Assembly: GCF_010634855.1 (NCBI RefSeq)
Contig: NZ_MWLQ01000023.1
Span: 1-64,000, forward strand
Length of the DNA: 64,000 nt
Direction of reading: 5' to 3'
Origin: Microbacterium sp. B35-30
GTDB lineage: Bacteria > Actinomycetota > Actinomycetes > Actinomycetales > Microbacteriaceae
Shown: one piece after another, positions 59,284 to 64,000 of the stretch
How the letters are laid out: every line of letters begins with the position of its first letter
How positions within the stretch are numbered: position 1 is the stretch's first letter
The notes under the pieces: generated by a model
The model's input: the letters and a program-made list of their open reading frames with translations, nothing else
The model's database searches: none
Told to the model about the DNA's origin: nothing
Made by a program: the position numbers and the translations under genes

Positions 59284-59862
59284 ATGGCCGGTGACGGGGC
59301 AGGCGCAGCGTCGGCGGGACCGGTGCGCCCGCCGATCGCCCTCGCGTTCGCGACGATCGGCTTCGTCGCGCTCACCATCTTCGGCCTCGGCATGACGAGC
59401 CTCCTGGCGGGTGAAGACGTCATCGCGGCGCCGGGCCTCGGCCAGATCCCCGGGATCGCCGGCGTGGTGTGCGCCACGCTGGCATTCGCCGGCGGACTGT
59501 GGGCCGCGATCGCCCGGGCGGGCAGTCCTGCGGATGCCGCGGCCCCCGGCGCGGAGCCGGCAGCGGGAGGCGCGGGCGCCTCGTCGCCCGCGGGCGCCGG
59601 GACGCGGCATCCGTCGTACTGGGGTGCCGCGTGGACGACGGCCGCCGCGTTCCTCGCCTACGTCGGAGGGGTGTGGTTCGCCGCCGTCTTCACCGGCGCC
59701 GACCTCGGCGTGGCGACGGCTGTCGCCGGACGCCTGGCGACCTCGTGGTTCGGCCTGGCCGTCGCGGCGGCTGCGTTCGTGTCGGCGTGGAGCGGGATCG
59801 CGCTCGTGCGCACGCGCGCACACCGTCCGCGTTGGCCCTGGGAAGACGAGTTCGACGAGTGA
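59284..59862 (+). CDS. Four-helix membrane protein, unassigned
   Basis: The product is 192 residues. Hydrophobic segments lie at about 18-40, 52-75, 115-138 and 150-172, with a Gly/Ala/Pro-rich loop between the second and third. The C-terminus is RWPWEDEFDE. No motif was recognised. The start follows a leaderless promoter, so it is probably transcribed on its own despite its neighbours being on the same strand. Confidence 0.7.
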   Translation: MAGDGAGAASAGPVRPPIALAFATIGFVALTIFGLGMTSLLAGEDVIAAPGLGQIPGIAGVVCATLAFAGGLWAAIARAGSPADAAAPGAEPAAGGAGASSPAGAGTRHPSYWGAAWTTAAAFLAYVGGVWFAAVFTGADLGVATAVAGRLATSWFGLAVAAAAFVSAWSGIALVRTRAHRPRWPWEDEFDE

Positions 59863-59921
59863 TCGGCGCGCCGGGGCCGCGGAAATCCGCGCTGATCCGG
59901 GCGTGAACGGATGCCGGGTAC

Positions 59922-59927
59922 TAGCGT
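59922..59927 (+). promoter_or_regulatory. -10 box that decides the start at 59935
   Basis: TAGCGT ends 7 nt before the GTG at 59935. The upstream ATG at 59911 would place this box inside the coding region, so the GTG is preferred. Confidence 0.5.
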
Positions 59928-59934
59928 TGAGCGG

Positions 59935-60603
59935 GTGGAGCGGTCGCTCGAGACCCAAGTCAGCCAGGCGGTGGACGCCTGGCTCGCGTGGTTGCCGCGA
60001 TGGGAGCCTGCGACGCACCGCGGCCGGACCGCTCCGTGCCGCCGCTGCTTCGGGTCGCCGGTGCTGTCGGCTGCCGGTCTCGGAGCCGACGTCCCGCACG
60101 GCGTGCAGCACGGCCTCTCGACCCGGATCAAGACGATCGTCGACCGCTCCGTGGCCGAGTACACGGCGCTGAACCTGCCGATGCTGCAGGGCGAGCTCGA
60201 TCAGCAGGCGGCCCGCAACCGCGCGCGCAGCTATCGACCCGGCGAAGGGCTCGACCCCGAGTTCGAAGGGCTGCCGCTGGATCCCGACCCGGTGCCGGGC
60301 GCGCCCTTCCTCTTCACGATCGCCGGACTCGCCGAAGAGGCCGACGCACACGTCCCGGCGCTGCCGCCGCTCACCGACGAGGCGAAGGCGGCGCTCCGGC
60401 AGGAGGTCGGCCTCGCGGACGATTACGCCAACATGGTCGGGCGCGAGGTGTGCACGATCCTGCTGCACCACCGGCTGCGCATCCAGGCCGCGGTCAGCGA
60501 GTTCGTCGAGCCGCAGATCGAGGCCATGCTCGCCGACCTCACCAAGTCGCTCGACGCACCTTTCGACCCGCACGACCCCGGCGACGCCCCCCGCCTGGAG
60601 TGA
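59935..60603 (+). CDS. Conserved cytoplasmic protein with CxxC motif, unassigned
   Basis: The product is 222 residues from the GTG start (230 if the ATG at 59911 is used). It is mostly helical. APCRRC near residue 35 could bind metal. The C-terminal half (LADDYANMVGREVCTILLHHRLRIQAAVSEFV) is the most conserved-looking part. No signal peptide or membrane helix is present. I do not recognise a function. Confidence 0.68.
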   Translation: MERSLETQVSQAVDAWLAWLPRWEPATHRGRTAPCRRCFGSPVLSAAGLGADVPHGVQHGLSTRIKTIVDRSVAEYTALNLPMLQGELDQQAARNRARSYRPGEGLDPEFEGLPLDPDPVPGAPFLFTIAGLAEEADAHVPALPPLTDEAKAALRQEVGLADDYANMVGREVCTILLHHRLRIQAAVSEFVEPQIEAMLADLTKSLDAPFDPHDPGDAPRLE

Positions 60604-60710
60604 GCCCGGCCCCGAGGTCGCCCCGCGCGCTTCTGGCCCCGTAAGCCCGGTCCGTGAGGCCCGGGTCCGTGTGTCCGGTCCGTGTGTCCGGTGCGAGCGC
60701 TCGCGTGCGA

Positions 60711-60785
60711 AAAGTCGGGTCGGTGACGGCGGCGCGCCGGTGACGGATGCCTCGGCCCGGCGTGTCAGCTGACGGACCCGACTTT
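60711..60785. repeat. Second inverted-repeat type in the 345-bp intergenic gap
   Basis: AAAGTCGGGTC (60711-60721) and GACCCGACTTT (60775-60785) are exact reverse complements. Pairing extends imperfectly to about 23 bp per side (GTGC...GTC). GTCAGCTGAC at 60764-60773 is palindromic. Direct repeats of GTCCGTGTGTCCGGT lie just upstream (60664-60692). The rest of the gap 60604-60948 holds no gene; the kinase promoter is probably near TTTTGTTAGCAT (60882-60893). Confidence 0.65.
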
Positions 60786-60948
60786 CGGCACACCAGCTTT
60801 CGAGTCCGGCAGGACTTGCCTGGCCGCGGCGTATTCCACAGACCGGTTAGCGGCGCGTGCTCGGAAGTGGTTTTGTTAGCATGGCCAGGTTTGTTGCCGC
60901 CAGCGCGGCACGGGTCGTGTCAAGGTAGCGGACTGCGGGGGAGGTGTG

Positions 60949-62085
60949 GTGGCCACACGGCTTCCCTCGGCGCCCCCGATCCTTCCCGGGCTGGCCTATA
61001 TCCGCCCGCTCGGCTCCGGCGGATTCGCCGACGTCTTCCTGTACGAGCAGGACATGCCCCGCCGCAACGTCGCGGTCAAGGTCATGCCGAGCGACGTGCG
61101 TGACCCCGAGCTGCGGCGCATGTTCAACGCCGAGGCCGACGTGCTGGCGCACCTGTCGGCCCACCCCTCGATCGTGACGGTCTACCAGGCGAGCATCTCC
61201 GCCGATGGGCGCCCCTACATCGTGATGGAGTACTGCCCGGGATCGCTCGCGCAGCGCTACCGGGTGGAGCGCATCCCCGTCGAGGAGGTGCTCGCGATCG
61301 GCGTGCGCATGTCGAGCGCACTCGAGTCGGCGCATCGCGCCGGGCTCATCCACCGCGACGTCAAGCCCAGCAACATCCTCATCACGACCTTCGGCACTCC
61401 GGTGCTCGCCGACTTCGGCATCTCGGCCTCGCTGCAGCGCAAGAGCGGCGGGGAGGTGCTCGCGATGTCGATCCCGTGGAGCTCGCCGGAAGTCGTCGCC
61501 GAGCAGACCAGCGGCACGGTCACGAGCGAGGTGTGGAGCCTCGGAGCGACCGTGTACTCGCTGCTCGCGGGCCACAGTCCGTTCGAGCGGCGCGAGCGCG
61601 GCCAGAACACCAAGGACCTGCTGCGGCGGCGCATCGCCCGTGCCACGTACGTCGAGATCCCGCGCACCGACGTCCCCGCCGCGCTGCAGAGCGTGCTCGC
61701 GACCGCGATGAGCCGCGACCCCGGTCGCCGGTACGACTCTGCCCGTGCGCTCGGCGAGGCGCTGCGCGAGGTGCAGGCGGGGCTCGGCCTGTCGCCGACG
61801 CCGCTCGAGATCCCCGACGCGGAGTGGTCCCCGGCATCCGGGCCCGTCGACTTCGGCGACTCGGCGCTGCGCGGCCCCGCGCGTTCGCACATCGAGCGCG
61901 ATCTCACGCGCAAGGCGCGCGCCGGCAGCGGGGTCGCAGCGCTCGCGCGCGACGAGGACACCGAGATCTCGGCGCCCGCACGGCGCGGACGCGGCGCCGT
62001 GCCCTGGGTCGTCGGAATCGGCGCCGGAGTCGTCGTGGGCGCCGGCGCGGTCGTCGTGACCCTCCTTGCGGCGGGGGTTCTCTGA
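60949..62085 (+). CDS. Membrane-anchored serine/threonine protein kinase
   Basis: The product is about 378 residues. The Hanks-type kinase domain (about 12-265) has the glycine loop GSGGFADVF, Lys44 in VAVKVM, the catalytic loop HRDVKPSN (Asp near 137), DFG at about 155-157 and the PWSSPE variant of APE. A juxtamembrane region of about 80 residues and one C-terminal transmembrane helix (about 350-375) follow, with almost nothing outside. GTG at 60949 is preferred to GTG at 60946 because GGGGGAGG then lies 4 nt away. The next gene overlaps by TGATG. The long surface protein downstream suggests joint action in envelope control. Confidence 0.9.
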   Translation: MATRLPSAPPILPGLAYIRPLGSGGFADVFLYEQDMPRRNVAVKVMPSDVRDPELRRMFNAEADVLAHLSAHPSIVTVYQASISADGRPYIVMEYCPGSLAQRYRVERIPVEEVLAIGVRMSSALESAHRAGLIHRDVKPSNILITTFGTPVLADFGISASLQRKSGGEVLAMSIPWSSPEVVAEQTSGTVTSEVWSLGATVYSLLAGHSPFERRERGQNTKDLLRRRIARATYVEIPRTDVPAALQSVLATAMSRDPGRRYDSARALGEALREVQAGLGLSPTPLEIPDAEWSPASGPVDFGDSALRGPARSHIERDLTRKARAGSGVAALARDEDTEISAPARRGRGAVPWVVGIGAGVVVGAGAVVVTLLAAGVL

Positions 62086-64000
62086 TGGCCCGCGGCACCG
62101 GGCCGTCGGCGCGCAGCACGACGCCGGTGCGTCGCGGCACGATCATGGGCTTCATCGCCGCCGGGGCGGTCGTGGCCGCGGTCGTCGGGGTCAGCATCGT
62201 GTGGCCCGGGCTCGACGCGCAGGAGACGCCCGACGTCGACACCGCGGTGTGGGCGCTGCAGACCGGCGACGGCCGCCGCTACGCGCGGGTCAACACGTCG
62301 GTGGGTGAGCTCGACACCGTCCGCAGCATCAGCAATCCCGACCAGGTCGTGCAGACGGGGGATGCCGCGTACTTGTTCAGCGACAGCTTCAGCACGCTCA
62401 CGCGCATCGACGCGGCGATGCCCGCCGACCTCGACGAAGAGGCGCTGCAGGCGTCGCAGAGGACACCGCCCGGCACGACCGAGGTGGTGACGGCGGGGGA
62501 CTACGTCGCATATCTGACCGATTCGGGCGCCGTCTTCGCGGGGCGCCTGTCGAGCGGCTCGTCGACGCAGCTCGACCCGTTCCGCACCGATGACGACGAC
62601 ACCCCGCAGTACACCGCCGACGCGATCGCGGTCGACGACCGCGGCATGCTGTTCGCCTACTCGCGCGACGATGGCTCGGTGCTGCGCTACCACGTCGGTG
62701 ATGGCGAGGTCCGCGCCCGCGACGCGCTCGACGACGATGGGCTGGCCGTGCCGGCCATCACGGCCGCGGGCGACACGTGGGCCGTCGTCGACACGGAGGA
62801 CGGCGACGTGTGGCTGCGGGGGCAGGACGCCGCGGCCCGGGCGCCGATCGCCGGCACCGTCGTGGTCGGCGCACCGGCTGCCCGCGGCACCGACGTCTAC
62901 CTCGCCGACGACACCAGCCTTGTGCGGGTGCCGGCCGACGGCTCGGACATGACGACCGAGGTCGGGGGCGGGAACGGGCCGGTGCTCGGCACCCCCGCGC
63001 AGCCGATCACGCACGACGGCGAGACGTACGCCGCCTGGTTGGGCACCGGCGACGCCGGCGGGCAGCTGTGGCGCTCGGGCGGCGGGGGAGTGGTGCTCGA
63101 CTACGGCGCCGAGTCGCTGGCCGACGACGTCCGCCCGGTGTTCGTCGCGAGCGACTCCGCCGTGATCCTCAACGACACGCGTTCCGGGTGGGCGTGGTCG
63201 GTGCCGGACGGCGCGCTCATCACGTCGAGCCAGGACTGGAGCCTCGACGACCGCACCGACCCCGACGCGGTGCCGAGCGGGGAGCAGCTGCAGGTCATGC
63301 TCGACCCGAAGCCGCCCATCGCCGAGCCGGACGCCTTCGGCGTGCGCGCCGGCGCGCTCGTCTCGCTGCCGGTGCTCATGAACGACCACGACCCCAACGA
63401 GGACGTGCTCACCATCGACCCGAAGTCGGTCACGGGACTCGATCCGGCCTTCGGCACCGTGACGGTGACCGACGCCGACCAGCGGCTCGCGGTGCGTGTG
63501 CAGCCCGGTGTGACGGGCTCCGCCACCTTCTCGTACGCGGTCGCCGACGGCACGGCCGAGAACGGCCTCATGTCGGAGGCGACGACGGTCACCCTGACCG
63601 TGGCGGATGCCGCGGCCCGATCAGCGCCGGAATGGTGCGGGGTCGAGCGGTGCCTGGTGCAATGGCCTCAGCCCGAGGTCGCGCGCGGCGGCACGGTGAC
63701 GGTGCCGGTGCTCCCGGGCTGGGTCGATCCGGAGGGCGACCCGCTGCTGCTGCTCTCGGTCGAGAACGTGACGGGGCCCGGAAGCGTCGCGGCGACGCCC
63801 GGCGGCGACGTCGTCTACCAGCACAGCGATGCCGGCGACGGCGGGGAGGAGCTCATCGAGCTCGCCGTGACCGTCGCCGACACGCAGGGACAGACGGCCG
63901 TGAAGCCGCTGATCGTGAAGGTGTCGCCGCAGCCGCAGCTGGCCGCGCAGTCGTTCGCCGTCACGGACACGGTCGCGTCGGGCATCACCGTCGACGTGGC
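62085..64000 (+). CDS. Large membrane-anchored Ig/cadherin-like protein, partial
   Basis: The reading frame is open from the ATG at 62085 to the window end (at least 638 residues). A transmembrane anchor lies at about 20-42. About 50-395 consists of beta-propeller-like repeats (DGSVLRYHVGDGEV, DGDVWLRGQD, DDTSLVRVPADG). From about 405 there are tandem cadherin/Ig-like modules with the calcium-type motif NDHDPNED and WVDPEGDP, about 95 residues each. It overlaps the kinase stop by TGATG. In many actinobacteria such a gene is followed by MoxR, DUF58, transglutaminase and phosphatase genes; those would be outside the window. Confidence 0.85.
   Translation, partial: MARGTGPSARSTTPVRRGTIMGFIAAGAVVAAVVGVSIVWPGLDAQETPDVDTAVWALQTGDGRRYARVNTSVGELDTVRSISNPDQVVQTGDAAYLFSDSFSTLTRIDAAMPADLDEEALQASQRTPPGTTEVVTAGDYVAYLTDSGAVFAGRLSSGSSTQLDPFRTDDDDTPQYTADAIAVDDRGMLFAYSRDDGSVLRYHVGDGEVRARDALDDDGLAVPAITAAGDTWAVVDTEDGDVWLRGQDAAARAPIAGTVVVGAPAARGTDVYLADDTSLVRVPADGSDMTTEVGGGNGPVLGTPAQPITHDGETYAAWLGTGDAGGQLWRSGGGGVVLDYGAESLADDVRPVFVASDSAVILNDTRSGWAWSVPDGALITSSQDWSLDDRTDPDAVPSGEQLQVMLDPKPPIAEPDAFGVRAGALVSLPVLMNDHDPNEDVLTIDPKSVTGLDPAFGTVTVTDADQRLAVRVQPGVTGSATFSYAVADGTAENGLMSEATTVTLTVADAAARSAPEWCGVERCLVQWPQPEVARGGTVTVPVLPGWVDPEGDPLLLLSVENVTGPGSVAATPGGDVVYQHSDAGDGGEELIELAVTVADTQGQTAVKPLIVKVSPQPQLAAQSFAVTDTVASGITVDV

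Overview
The window is very GC-rich actinobacterial chromosome. Gene content and order, the actinobacterial RpoB/RpoC, many apparently leaderless genes with a TANNNT box 6-8 nt before the start codon, and a heavily over-used GGATGC/GCATCC word all point to Microbacteriaceae, most likely Microbacterium; the genus is an inference. I saw no tRNA, rRNA, CRISPR array, insertion sequence or prophage.

Layout. 0-5 kb: a minus-strand run (DUF6421 protein, short-chain dehydrogenase, threonine aldolase) divergent from an Lrp/AsnC regulator, with a striking operator between them, then a diacylglycerol-kinase-like gene. 5-15.6 kb: a nine-gene minus-strand reductive pyrimidine/hydantoin catabolism cluster. 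It comprises beta-ureidopropionase, dihydropyrimidinase, a luciferase-like flavin enzyme, an NMT1/THI5-type ABC importer, a class III aminotransferase and a CoA-acylating semialdehyde dehydrogenase. 15.8-20.5 kb: a sensor kinase and response regulator, then a three-unit tandem array of a dispersed palindromic repeat, then an ABC exporter. 20.5-27.8 kb: a translationally coupled metallopeptidase/metallo-beta-lactamase-fold pair and assorted small enzymes. 28-36.3 kb: a peptide ABC transporter and a 5-oxoprolinase (PxpA plus fused PxpB-PxpC).

36.3-46.3 kb is the most unusual part: two tandem DUF4062-STAND-TPR ATPases, a CHAT protease and an alpha/beta-hydrolase-caspase fusion, all on the minus strand. 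It looks like a multi-component NTP-dependent conflict (immune) system with two caspase-clan proteases. A small secreted protein is divergent from it.

46.9-54.5 kb: rpoB (TTG start, near-consensus promoter) and rpoC, closed by a strong terminator. 54.6-60.6 kb: an envelope-associated triad (DUF3618, holin-like membrane protein, alanine-rich membrane protein), two convergent genes for distantly related four-cysteine extracytoplasmic domains, and unassigned membrane and cytoplasmic proteins. 60.9 kb to the end: a Ser/Thr protein kinase overlapping a large membrane-anchored Ig/cadherin-like protein that runs off the window.

A long palindromic repeat (core CGTTTCGTCTCGCTCG / CGCTCGCTCAACGACCG) occupies most intergenic gaps of the first 26 kb; I found none beyond about 25.76 kb.
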